IMG/VR virus record: IMGVR_UViG_3300044838_000031
Span: 1 to 64,000 of that record
Strand: one strand, 5' to 3'
From: a virus
DNA length: 64,000 nucleotides
The notes beneath the pieces were generated by a model. The model worked only from the letters and a program-made list of their open reading frames with translations, ran no database searches and was not told the origin of the DNA. Positions within the stretch are counted from its first letter, which is position 1; every line of letters begins with the position of its first letter. Shown piece after piece: positions 44,068 through 52,412 of this stretch. The translations under genes were made by a program, and so were the position numbers.

Positions 44068-47000
44068 TTGGGCAGCGTACGAGCTCTCCACATGCCGGCC
44101 GATGTCTTGCCCGGCACTATTACTGTCGCCCTCGTCGTGAAAATGCTCAATGTGGACCAGCGGCCCGCTGCTGCCACTGCCGACTGAGCCGCCTTGGTCG
44201 AACCCGCGGGGTGTTGGACCAGCGGGGCCGACCACAGAGTTGGGGGATGGTCCTTGGAACGGGGCCATGTTCGGCCCGACTGCGGCGTCCCCTAATACAG
44301 AGCTGGGACCTGGCCGCGGCCCGGCAGGCACCCCGCTGGGGTTAGTCACCGGCCCGGGTGCCGCTGGTGGCGCTGACGCTCCGGGTGCGATGCCGCGTGC
44401 CGGCCCGAACGGTGACACTTCCTGCGGCGGCGTCATCATCGGCGGCGTCATTCCTGGAACGCCTGCGGGTGAGCTGTTTTGGGATTTGCCGGCCATGTTG
44501 GGGATTTGTGGTTGGGCGCCCATGAGGCCGCCGCCGATACGGGTCAACCACGAATTTTGGGCTAGTTTGCTGGCGCCGGTGGGTAGGAATGTTTCCGTGA
44601 ATGCTTCGGCGCCGACGCCGGCTAGTTGGCCGGCGTATTTGATGGCGCGTTGCGCTTCTTGCGCGGCGATGCTGGCGCCGAAGGACATCACGCCGGCGAC
44701 GGGGTCGGATAGGGCGGCGGCGCCGCCGCCGAATCCCGAGTAGATGGCGCCGGCGCCGCCGCTGCCGCCGGGTATCCCTGATCCCTCGCCTTTGTCTGGT
44801 GAGCCGCCCCCGATGTGGGTCGCCTCCCCTTGACCCGGTGGAACGGTGTCGCCGCCCGCCATGTGCAGCGATGACTTGAAGGACGCGACACCGGCGGGGC
44901 CGCCCATAGCGGTCACCTGGGGGACGCTGAACACTTCCTCACCGGGCGTTAGCCATGCCGGAACTGTGTCGGTTCCGCTGGGACCTCCGCCACCCGCATA
45001 GCCCTTCGGCGGCATGTTCGGGTTGGCTTGCTGAACGCCGCCGATGCCGCCGTAGCGGCCTTGAATGTATCGGATACCTGCGGCGATGTTGGCCACCGGA
45101 TCAGTGATCGACCCGGATGTCCCCGGTACGTGATTGCCCGCGAACGTGCCGGGAATGGTTTGCATCAACCCCTGTGATGGGTGTCCTGCTAGAGCGTTGC
45201 TGTCCGACAGATTGATGGCGTTGGGGTTGCCGCCGGATTCGCGGCCGATCAGGGTTTTCAGGCCTGAGGTCCAGGATGCGTCAACGCCGGCTGCGGTTTC
45301 TGCGGCGGTGATCCACGCATCTAAATTAGCCCCAGCGGGCGCCCCCGGAGCGCCGCCGCCCGCTAGCGCAGGTGCAGCGGCACCCGGTCCGCTGCCTGTG
45401 GCCGCGCCGGACCCACCCTGTGCGCCGAGACTGCCGGGGCCTCCGCCGAACGGGCCGCTCATAAAGCCGCCCAGGCCGCCGCCGCCGGGACCGCTGCTGA
45501 TGCCGGCAGCGGAGGCGGCCATACCGATCAGGCCACTACCGCCAGTGGCCTTGGCGCCGGCAGCCATCTGATTCAGCGCAGCCAACGGGCCGGCCATCAT
45601 CAGATTCCCCAGGAAACGGGTCAGGTTGTCCGCGATCCCAGCTAAGCCTTTGCTGACACCGAAGTCTTTATCAATTTTGGCGCCGAGGTCGGACATGTCG
45701 CTGGCGTGCTTTTTGGTCTGCTCAAGTTCGGCTTTGTTGTATTCGCTGATCGCTTTGAGCTGGTCGTTTTTGGCTTTTTGGATGGCGTCGGCGTCGTCGG
45801 CGTTGGTTTTCTCGAGCTGGTTGAGTCGCGCCGTGGTTTCGTCGATACCGTGCCGCTTCTCGAGGATGTCCTGTTCACGGCTGTACTGCTCGGCGCTCTC
45901 CCCCGGGCCGGGGGGTGCGCCGTAGCCGGCTCCGTACGGCACCTGAGGGGCTTCGGGTAGCCGCGGTCCTTTTTTGGGTTTGCCGCTGGCGTCGAAGTCG
46001 CCGGGGGTGAGTAGATCGCCCGGTGGGCCACCCGTGTCAGGGGTGCCCGGGGCGACAGGTGCTCCCGGCAGCCCCGGGCCTGCACGCCCACCCACGTCGG
46101 GGCCTTGACCGGGCCCGAATCGGCCCGTCCCCTGCCCGGCCGGTGGTTGGCCCGGCGCGCCGGCTGCTGCGCCGGGGGCCTGCATGTAGGGGCCCATGCC
46201 GGCGGGCATCGGACCCTCCCCCTGCAGCCATTGTTGGTAGCCGGGCGGCATCTGGCCGCCGTGCGCCTGTTGGTAGCGTTGCCCGGCCTTCTGTTTGTCG
46301 GAAGCGTTGCCGGCGGTGGCGCCGCGGGCGTCGCCGGCTGTCGCCAACACCTCTGCGGCGGTGGTGCCGACCAAAAGTAGGTCCGCGACTATGGTGCCGA
46401 GGGTTGCTGCGAGCCCAAGCATGGCGGTCTCGCCGACTTCGGCGGCCGCGGCCACCGCAGCCCCAGCCGAGGCGGATGCGGTTTCGACGGTAGCGCCGGT
46501 CGCGACTGCGGTGGTTGCCTCAAGGCCCAGCCACGTCACAATCGATTCGATGCCGGTCAATACGAACCCGAACGCCTTAAGGCCAACCCACGCCTCGAAC
46601 GCTAGCGTGATGGCGTCGATGAGGACTGGATGGCGCCCAAGGAACGCCCCGATGTTAGCGAGACCTCCGACGACATCTCCTATGGCGGTGAGAGATGTTT
46701 CGAAAAGTTGTCGCAGGTCATTAGCGTGGGCGTCGATGAACTTGATGAGCCCATCCATTTTGCCGGCTACCACATCAACAACACTCATGCCCGGCGGCGC
46801 CAGGGCGGCATCAATCGCGTTCTTGACGTGTTCCCACTGATTGCCAAGTGTCGCAGTATCTTTCGCCATCTGGGCTAGGTACTGGGCGTCCCCGGCGTAC
46901 GACGATTCCTTGGCTTTTTGTAGCGCGTTAATGGCCGCCAGCTCGTCAGTCCATTTCCGGGGGCCACCGATCCCGAGAGACACCGCTTCGGCGGCGGCCT

Positions 47001-47910
47001 CATTGCCGGCAACGTTCTTTCCTGCGGCGATCTGCTCCTGATAGTACTGAAGGCTGCGAGCGGCCCGATCCATGAAGGCGTTGAAGTCCACGCCCTCCTT
47101 GGCCGCCTCTTTCATGCCCATCTGTAGGCCCATGATGGCGGTGGCGGCGGGCACACCTTTCGCCGAGAGTTGGCCGAGCATGGCGCCGGCCTGCTCCGCG
47201 GTGAGGTGCATGGCTTTGAACAGCTCGCTGTTCGCGGCAAGGTTGGTGGCGAGTTCGGACAGTGGTATGTCGGTGCGCTGCACCGTCTGCGCGAGTGATG
47301 CGAGGACGTCGTTGGCGTTAGCGCCGGTGACGCCCATGTTTTGCAGCGCGCCAGCCATCGCGCCGACGTTGAAGTTGCCCATGCGGTCGCGCAACATTTC
47401 AACGTTTTTCGCTAGGTCGTCAAGCGGTTTCCCGGCGCCCATCTGCAGCCGAGTCGCCAGCGTCGCCATATCGGAGCCGAGATGTGACGCCGAGGAATCC
47501 AGCGACCCAACCAATGCGTCGGCGTGGGATTTCAGCTCCTCCAGGGCTTTACCTGATGCGGCGGTGTGCAGGGTGATGTCGCGGTTGATTTTCTCGAACG
47601 TCTCCCCCACCTTCACCCCGAGATCAACCAGCCCGGCGGCGGCGGCGACAGTGATACCACCGGCGAACGCCACCCCCAGAGCTTTACCGTGAGAGGCCGC
47701 CTGCCCCACCATGCCTGCGCTGGACAGCACCCCGGTCATCGATTCGAAGTCAGCGCTACGGAAACCACCGGTGAGACCCCTGGCTAGGTTGCCGCCGAAT
47801 GAGACGCCGGCAGCCTCACCGCTTCGCTCGAACTGCTGCTCCAACTCCCGCGCTCCAGCCGCCGCCGACCGCTGATCGATATGTGTGAGGACATCCAAAA
47901 TCAAAGGCAT
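44047..47910 (-). CDS. Tape measure protein with SLT domain
   Basis: 1287 aa, the longest gene. The N-terminal third is helical (repeated ~15-residue helices), with Gly/Ala hydrophobic stretches in the middle that fit membrane insertion, and a Gly/Pro-rich linker. Near residue 891 a soluble lytic transglycosylase motif is clear: TLIGRESGGNPNAINLSD and SQGLMQTIPGTF, then an IRYIQGRYGG. It sets tail length and probably opens peptidoglycan during DNA entry. It is preceded by the frameshifted chaperone gene pair. Confidence 0.95.
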   Translation of the reverse strand: MPLILDVLTHIDQRSAAAGARELEQQFERSGEAAGVSFGGNLARGLTGGFRSADFESMTGVLSSAGMVGQAASHGKALGVAFAGGITVAAAAGLVDLGVKVGETFEKINRDITLHTAASGKALEELKSHADALVGSLDSSASHLGSDMATLATRLQMGAGKPLDDLAKNVEMLRDRMGNFNVGAMAGALQNMGVTGANANDVLASLAQTVQRTDIPLSELATNLAANSELFKAMHLTAEQAGAMLGQLSAKGVPAATAIMGLQMGMKEAAKEGVDFNAFMDRAARSLQYYQEQIAAGKNVAGNEAAAEAVSLGIGGPRKWTDELAAINALQKAKESSYAGDAQYLAQMAKDTATLGNQWEHVKNAIDAALAPPGMSVVDVVAGKMDGLIKFIDAHANDLRQLFETSLTAIGDVVGGLANIGAFLGRHPVLIDAITLAFEAWVGLKAFGFVLTGIESIVTWLGLEATTAVATGATVETASASAGAAVAAAAEVGETAMLGLAATLGTIVADLLLVGTTAAEVLATAGDARGATAGNASDKQKAGQRYQQAHGGQMPPGYQQWLQGEGPMPAGMGPYMQAPGAAAGAPGQPPAGQGTGRFGPGQGPDVGGRAGPGLPGAPVAPGTPDTGGPPGDLLTPGDFDASGKPKKGPRLPEAPQVPYGAGYGAPPGPGESAEQYSREQDILEKRHGIDETTARLNQLEKTNADDADAIQKAKNDQLKAISEYNKAELEQTKKHASDMSDLGAKIDKDFGVSKGLAGIADNLTRFLGNLMMAGPLAALNQMAAGAKATGGSGLIGMAASAAGISSGPGGGGLGGFMSGPFGGGPGSLGAQGGSGAATGSGPGAAAPALAGGGAPGAPAGANLDAWITAAETAAGVDASWTSGLKTLIGRESGGNPNAINLSDSNALAGHPSQGLMQTIPGTFAGNHVPGTSGSITDPVANIAAGIRYIQGRYGGIGGVQQANPNMPPKGYAGGGGPSGTDTVPAWLTPGEEVFSVPQVTAMGGPAGVASFKSSLHMAGGDTVPPGQGEATHIGGGSPDKGEGSGIPGGSGGAGAIYSGFGGGAAALSDPVAGVMSFGASIAAQEAQRAIKYAGQLAGVGAEAFTETFLPTGASKLAQNSWLTRIGGGLMGAQPQIPNMAGKSQNSSPAGVPGMTPPMMTPPQEVSPFGPARGIAPGASAPPAAPGPVTNPSGVPAGPRPGPSSVLGDAAVGPNMAPFQGPSPNSVVGPAGPTPRGFDQGGSVGSGSSGPLVHIEHFHDEGDSNSAGQDIGRHVESSYAAQSTPGRR

Positions 47911-47913
47911 GGG

Positions 47914-48829
47914 CTACACCGCCGCGTCCTGTTGGCGGCTGATGTCGGCCATGGCGAAGATGGATGCCCGCGCGCTGCCGGCTTCCTCCGCGCGTTCAGC
48001 CATGCCGCGCAACAAATGGAGTGGGATGAAGAGGTGCGAACCCCACGTGTCGCCGTCAGCGCCGGGCACCATCCCGGCCCGCAAAACGGCGGTGTCGCTG
48101 GCGGTTTGGAACACCGCCGACGCGAGTTCCGACCATTCGCCTTCGCGTGCGGCGGTTTTGTAGGCGCCGTCAGCATCCATAAACTCGCACAGCTCGAGCA
48201 GCTCGTAAGACAGCATGTCGCCGTAATGCCATTCCGCTATCCGGCGCCGATGGAATCGGGACAGGTCGGATGCGATTTCACGAGGATGCCGGCGCCACAC
48301 TTGTACGGCCTCGAACACTTTTGGGATCGGCGGTCTCCCGTTCGGCCAACTCCAATCCCTGCTCATTCCAGATGGCCCACACGTCGGCCGCCGATTTACC
48401 GGCCGCCTTGAGTTTCTTGTAGGTTTCCTCGCCGAGGCACGCTTGGCACACTTTGACCGACCAGGGCGGCTTAACGAGTTCGGTGGTGCCGTCGTCGTGT
48501 TTGATGCGGTAGGGGGTTTTGAGGATGCCGCGCCTGGTTTCGGCGGGCAAAACGATGCCGTTCTCCAACTTCTGTTCGGGGATGAGGATGTCCGGCTCGC
48601 GGTCATAAATCTCCTCCGCTTCAAACAGCAGGTCTTCGTAGGCGTCGAGGTTGTCGTCGTCGAGGAGCCGCAGGTTGGGGTGCGGCGGGATCTCGATGTC
48701 TTCGGTGGTTTCGTCCGGATAGTTGAGGGTCATGGTGGTGGGGGCGAACATGGAGTGGTAGGCGGTGGCCTGCTCTTTGGCTTTGCGGGGGCCGTCTCCT
48801 GCGGGGGGTGCCGGCTGGCGGGTAGACAT
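47914..48829 (-). CDS. Tail assembly chaperone, frameshifted long form (GT)
   Basis: The chaperone reads frame 1 from ATG 48829 and must change frame near GAT CCC AAA AGT (48328-48317) to reach the second frame that stops at 47914. The second frame contributes about 135 residues (PKVFEAVQVWRRHPREIASD and on). The shift is +1 or -2, not the usual -1, giving a protein of about 304 aa. The long form would bind the tape measure during tail assembly. Confidence 0.65.
48278..48829 (-). CDS. Tail assembly chaperone, short form (G)
   Basis: 183 aa. Acidic and helical, with a segment DDDNLDAYEDLLFEAEEIYD and a C-terminal part that is skipped in the long form. The pair lies between the major tail protein and the tape measure, the normal place for G and GT in siphoviruses. 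The G stop lies 13 codons past the shift site. Confidence 0.8.
   Translation of the reverse strand: MSTRQPAPPAGDGPRKAKEQATAYHSMFAPTTMTLNYPDETTEDIEIPPHPNLRLLDDDNLDAYEDLLFEAEEIYDREPDILIPEQKLENGIVLPAETRRGILKTPYRIKHDDGTTELVKPPWSVKVCQACLGEETYKKLKAAGKSAADVWAIWNEQGLELAERETADPKSVRGRTSVAPASS
48317..48328 (-). promoter_or_regulatory. Predicted frameshift site
   Basis: Minus strand GATCCCAAAAGT. Frame G reads GAT CCC AAA AGT; frame T reads ATC CCA AAA GTG. A +1 slip of the Pro tRNA from CCC to CCA, or a -2 slip on AAAA, both join the frames. A canonical -1 slip (X XXY YYZ) does not. Confidence 0.55.
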
Positions 48830-48873
48830 GGGTGTTTCCTCTCGATTTGTGAAGTGTCGGCTTAAAGGTGTGG

Positions 48874-48910
48874 GCCCGGGCGGGCGCCAGCCGACGAACC
48901 CCGCCCGGGC
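48874..48910. other. GC-rich hairpin between 48.9-kb gene and chaperone
   Basis: GCCCGGGCGGG (48874-48884) pairs perfectly with CCCGCCCGGGC (48900-48910), an 11-bp stem with a 15-nt loop. It lies in the leader of the chaperone gene. No T-tract is present on either side, so it is more likely an mRNA-stability or ribosome-control element than a terminator. Confidence 0.45.
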
Positions 48911-48928
48911 AGTTCTCGGTTATTCCGC

Positions 48929-49213
48929 TTAGTCAGGCCAGCGCCCGTGAAGCCGTCGGCCGTCATCACTGACGTTGCCGTCCAATAGCCAGATGACACG
49001 TTGCCCGTCGCTCTCGTAGATCACCCGAGCACCTTTCAGGCAGTTCACGTGATGCGTCAGAGGCCGTGGCCAATGTGCTCCGCATGACGACGCCGTTGAC
49101 CAATCCACTGTGAAACCTGGTGGCGGGTCAGCGAGAAGTTTGCGGCTGAACCAAAGAACGCTCATCTCCGCAGCCGACGGATCCTTGACGAGCAGGTAAC
49201 GCCGCTTGCCCAT
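48929..49213 (-). CDS. Small hypothetical protein
   Basis: 94 aa, with its ATG directly after the major tail protein stop. Contains AAEMSVLWFSRKLLADPPPG, a Cys/His pair (HHVNCLKGARVIY) and a strand end (RVIWLLDGNVSDDG). No family recognised. Confidence 0.5.
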   Translation of the reverse strand: MGKRRYLLVKDPSAAEMSVLWFSRKLLADPPPGFTVDWSTASSCGAHWPRPLTHHVNCLKGARVIYESDGQRVIWLLDGNVSDDGRRLHGRWPD

Positions 49214-50335
49214 TTAGGTTGTGGTGACGATGGAGTTGGAGTACTGCGACGTCGCCGAACCCCCGTTAGTGCCGGTCGCGATCATCTGGAAACGCACCGT
49301 CCCCGCCGCAATCCCCGAGGACAGCAGGAACGTGGTGTTCCCGCCCGACGGGGTGATCGACGTCGGTGTGATCGTCGTCCACAATGTGGGCCACACCCCC
49401 GCCACCGCGATCTGATATTGGAACGTGTACGTGATCGACGCGCCACCACCAACCGGGGTAGCAGCAACCACCGACGCGCCCGCTGTGGAGACCGGGGTGG
49501 CGACAGGCGGGTTCCCAATCCACACCGGCACCCCACCGACCTGCGTCCACCCTGGCCCGGCGATCCACTCCGAATACAGCGCCGGAACCAACACCTGCGA
49601 CGCCGGGTTGGTCGGATCAATGTCAACGTGGAACGGGTCCGGCAACACAGAGAACCCCAGGTTCGGGGAGTCGGATGCCGACTTGTCGCGCTTGTAGTTA
49701 CCGATATCGTCGAGGCGGACCAGCGGATAGCCTTCGGCGGTGTAAATGTAGGCGCCCTGATGTAGGCGGGCGAACACCAGGATCAGCTGGTAGTCGGCGT
49801 CCAAAGTGGTGGTGGGGCGTGAAATCACGTACGGCGCCCCAGGATTCTCCACTATGTTGTTGCCGTTGTTGTCGGCGAGCGGCAGGTTCATCCGCAGCCG
49901 GCGCAGCAGCGGGGACAGCATTTGCACACCGTTGAACTGGATGGCCATCGCCATCCCGGTCAAATCGGAGTCGAACGGGAAAATCGACTGTAAGACCATG
50001 GCGTCGTCGTGTTTCACCCCGGGTCGGCGTTCTGGGCCGCCTTTGTCTTCGAACGCGCCGATCAACCAGAAGCCCTGGTTGACGTTGGGGTTCACCGTCC
50101 AGACGCCGTTGGTCAGCACGTAGGAGAACAGGTCGGCGCGAAGGTTGCCGTCCGCGGCGAACGGCGACCAGTTATACACCGGCGGCGTTCCCGGCGCGTA
50201 GGGGGCGATGGAGGTGGCCAGGCCGCGGTTATCGCGGATCAGCGCCGCCGCCAACCCGCCCCTCGCGAAATAACGGTTATCAGTCGACTGGTAGCCGCCG
50301 GCCTGCATCGTGGTGCCGGTAGTTGGTTGAGTCAT
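49214..50335 (-). CDS. Major tail protein
   Basis: 373 aa. A beta-rich tail-tube protein (PPVYNWSPFAADGNLRADLF, GFWLIGAFEDKGGPERRPGV, DDAMVLQSIFPFDSDLTG), the usual size for mycobacteriophage major tail proteins. The C-terminal ~85 residues (GASITYTFQYQIAVAG, TPSGGNTTFLLSSGIAAG) look like an Ig/FN3-like extension that decorates the tube. It follows the tail terminator-like gene. Confidence 0.8.
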   Translation of the reverse strand: MTQPTTGTTMQAGGYQSTDNRYFARGGLAAALIRDNRGLATSIAPYAPGTPPVYNWSPFAADGNLRADLFSYVLTNGVWTVNPNVNQGFWLIGAFEDKGGPERRPGVKHDDAMVLQSIFPFDSDLTGMAMAIQFNGVQMLSPLLRRLRMNLPLADNNGNNIVENPGAPYVISRPTTTLDADYQLILVFARLHQGAYIYTAEGYPLVRLDDIGNYKRDKSASDSPNLGFSVLPDPFHVDIDPTNPASQVLVPALYSEWIAGPGWTQVGGVPVWIGNPPVATPVSTAGASVVAATPVGGGASITYTFQYQIAVAGVWPTLWTTITPTSITPSGGNTTFLLSSGIAAGTVRFQMIATGTNGGSATSQYSNSIVTTT

Positions 50336-50356
50336 TTCTAGCCTTCCATCTTGGAA

Positions 50357-50794
50357 TTAACCGGGTGTGACGCTGACCGGGTTGTAGGAGACGCCGATCT
50401 GATATCGGCCGACATAACGGATGACCGTCGTCATCCCGAACGGCAACCTTTGTTGGCCCTCAATGACCTTCACGTAGTCGGCGCCGAACACCCTGCCGCT
50501 CAACGGAACCGGGGGCAGATACCGCCCGAGTTCGAGCATCCGCTGGTGGGTGATGTTTTTTTCGTTACGCGCGTTTATGTAGCCCAACGCTTTATCGCAC
50601 AGGGTGTCGACCTGCACGATCGGGTCGCCGAACCCCACCTCAATGTCTTCGGTTCCGGTGAGGTGGGTGATCAGGGTGAACGGGGTGCCGTCGCCGGTCT
50701 CCCACACCCACGACGACCGCCGGATCGGCCGAAACCATTCCACCAACGCTGTTTCGATGTCGTCCGGGCCGACAGGAAGCAGCAGCTCAGTCAT
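50357..50794 (-). CDS. Tail terminator-like protein
   Basis: 145 aa. Mixed alpha/beta with a C-terminal strand segment (LPFGMTTVIRYVGRYQIGVS). Place between a gp10-like protein and the major tail protein matches the tail terminator of HK97-like phages. Assigned by position and size. Confidence 0.6.
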   Translation of the reverse strand: MTELLLPVGPDDIETALVEWFRPIRRSSWVWETGDGTPFTLITHLTGTEDIEVGFGDPIVQVDTLCDKALGYINARNEKNITHQRMLELGRYLPPVPLSGRVFGADYVKVIEGQQRLPFGMTTVIRYVGRYQIGVSYNPVSVTPG

Positions 50795-51138
50795 CAGATG
50801 TGGATGTCCTTGGCGGCGATGCTGTCGATGAACGCCTTCGTCGACGTCAGGGTGTGGTGCGGCGGGGTGTCGTGGGTGCCGTACTCGATGGACACGGCGC
50901 CGGGGTCGTCGTTGCGTATCTGCGACATCGGCAGATCACCTTCACGGCGGGGCGCGTAATCCCGTACGCTCCAATACTTTTGGAAGTCGCCGGCGTGCGC
51001 ATCGTCCCCGATGGGGGAGATGGATTGGGCGTAGTTGAGGCCTGCTTCGGCGAGGTCGTGTGTTTCTTTGGCGATGCGCTGCACATGGTCGGTGCGCACC
51101 ATTTCCGCGATGAGTTCACCGACCGTGAAACTAGCCAT
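50794..51138 (-). CDS. Head-tail connector, HK97 gp10-like
   Basis: 114 aa. N-terminal helix (DHVQRIAKETHDLAEAGLNY), then the HK97-gp10 pattern with a Gly-Asp-rich loop and beta end (PGAVSIEYGTHDTPPHHTLT). Overlaps the next gene by 1 bp. Confidence 0.65.
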   Translation of the reverse strand: MASFTVGELIAEMVRTDHVQRIAKETHDLAEAGLNYAQSISPIGDDAHAGDFQKYWSVRDYAPRREGDLPMSQIRNDDPGAVSIEYGTHDTPPHHTLTSTKAFIDSIAAKDIHI

Positions 51139-51376
51139 CGCCGCCCTCCTCGATTAAGGCTGCGGCTGCGGCGCGGTGGGGCTTGGCCTTGCTTTTGAAC
51201 TCCTCGGGGGCCAGCTCATCCGGTACCGGCCCGGTGACCAACGGCTGCACCGCATCCCCCAACGCGGCGGCGGCGTCTTCGGGGATCTCGGCTATGACGC
51301 CGCCCTCCATGTGCTGCACTGCAGCACCGAAAGCGTTGACGTACGCGCAGGGCTCTTTCACAAGATATTGCGGCAT
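51131..51376 (-). CDS. Small connector-region protein
   Basis: 81 aa, with a beta-rich start (QYLVKEPCAYVNAFGAAVQH) and a Glu/Pro-rich tail. Comparable small genes appear between connectors and gp10-like proteins in many actinobacteriophages. Role unknown. Confidence 0.5.
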   Translation of the reverse strand: MPQYLVKEPCAYVNAFGAAVQHMEGGVIAEIPEDAAAALGDAVQPLVTGPVPDELAPEEFKSKAKPHRAAAAALIEEGGDG

Positions 51377-51391
51377 AACAGGTTCCCTTTT

Positions 51392-51790
51392 TTAGGCGAC
51401 GGGGGATTGGCGTTCCGACAGAAACGACACCTTGACGACGTTCCCGCTGATGTCTTCGAACGGGCGTGCGTCCCCGAGGATGCGGTAAACAACACCGTTG
51501 ACGGTGATGTTGTCGGACGCCTTCGCGGCCAAAGCGGCCGGCCACGCCGGACAGGTGGACTGCCACCAGTCGGTGGTGATACCCACCCCTTCTTCGGGGT
51601 ATTCGGAGCGGGCGAAACGCGCACTGCGGCTGGTGTTACGGAACGGGCGGTGCCGGCATCCCGGCACCACACTCGGTGTCCCCTTCAACGGGGTGAAGGT
51701 GCCCGATTCGTCGGGGAACACCTGGGCCGGGTCGGGGTTGAATGAGGTGAACGTGATGGTGTCCCCGCCGAACGACAGACTGGCCGTCAT
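51392..51790 (-). CDS. Head-tail stopper-like protein
   Basis: 132 aa from ATG 51790. Beta-rich (SLSFGGDTITFTSFNPDPAQ, then VNGVVYRILGDARPFEDISG and GNVVKVSFLSERQ). Assigned by position after the adaptor. The central Arg/Trp part (CRHRPFRNTSRSARFARSEY) is unusual. Confidence 0.55.
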   Translation of the reverse strand: MTASLSFGGDTITFTSFNPDPAQVFPDESGTFTPLKGTPSVVPGCRHRPFRNTSRSARFARSEYPEEGVGITTDWWQSTCPAWPAALAAKASDNITVNGVVYRILGDARPFEDISGNVVKVSFLSERQSPVA

Positions 51791-51794
51791 GTCA

Positions 51795-52394
51795 TTAGAC
51801 CCATTTGTAGAGGATCCGGTAGTGGGCCAGTATGTTTTCGATGGACGCCAAACCCTGGGTAGCACCCCATGCATAAATGACGTCGTCAATTTGTTTGGAT
51901 TCCAGTTCGGAGTCGGGGCGGCCGGCGGCGACGATCTGCGAAATGTTGACCACCAGCGCGAGGATGGCTTGGCGCCAGTCGTCGGCGGTGGAACCCGTGA
52001 ACCCGGTGATCGCCTTAGCTGCCGCGGTGTTTTCGGGGAATCCGTGATCCATGGTGACCACGACCCCGTTGTATTGGTTGGAGAACACGCCAACGTTTTT
52101 GATCAGCAGATTCGGGGTTTCGCAGTCCAGGGTTACATCCGTGGTGGGGTTCAGCGCTACCCCGTCATTGGTGATGGCGTCGATGTTGATGACTTGTTTT
52201 GTTGGTAGCCGTAGCCGGTTGGTGCCGGTCCCGTTCAACGTGATCACGTCAGTGGCGACGGGTGATACGTGCCAGCGGACGTCGCGGCGGGCGGTGGACA
52301 GCGCGGCGTCCAGCATGCGTTGCGTCTCCGGGGCGGCCGCCGACAGCCTGCCCCCAGTGAACTGCTCCACATCCGACGGCGCTAGTTCCGGCAT
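51795..52394 (-). CDS. Head-tail adaptor (gp6-like)
   Basis: 199 aa. Helical start (SDVEQFTGGRLSAAAPETQR) with the phrase ARRDVRWHVSPVATDVITLN and a helical C-terminus (DDWRQAILALVVNISQIVAA). Matches phage head-tail adaptor proteins of the gp6 type. The gene follows the beta-helix protein. Confidence 0.7.
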   Translation of the reverse strand: MPELAPSDVEQFTGGRLSAAAPETQRMLDAALSTARRDVRWHVSPVATDVITLNGTGTNRLRLPTKQVINIDAITNDGVALNPTTDVTLDCETPNLLIKNVGVFSNQYNGVVVTMDHGFPENTAAAKAITGFTGSTADDWRQAILALVVNISQIVAAGRPDSELESKQIDDVIYAWGATQGLASIENILAHYRILYKWV

Positions 52395-52412
52395 CAGGAC
52401 ACCACCCAGTGC

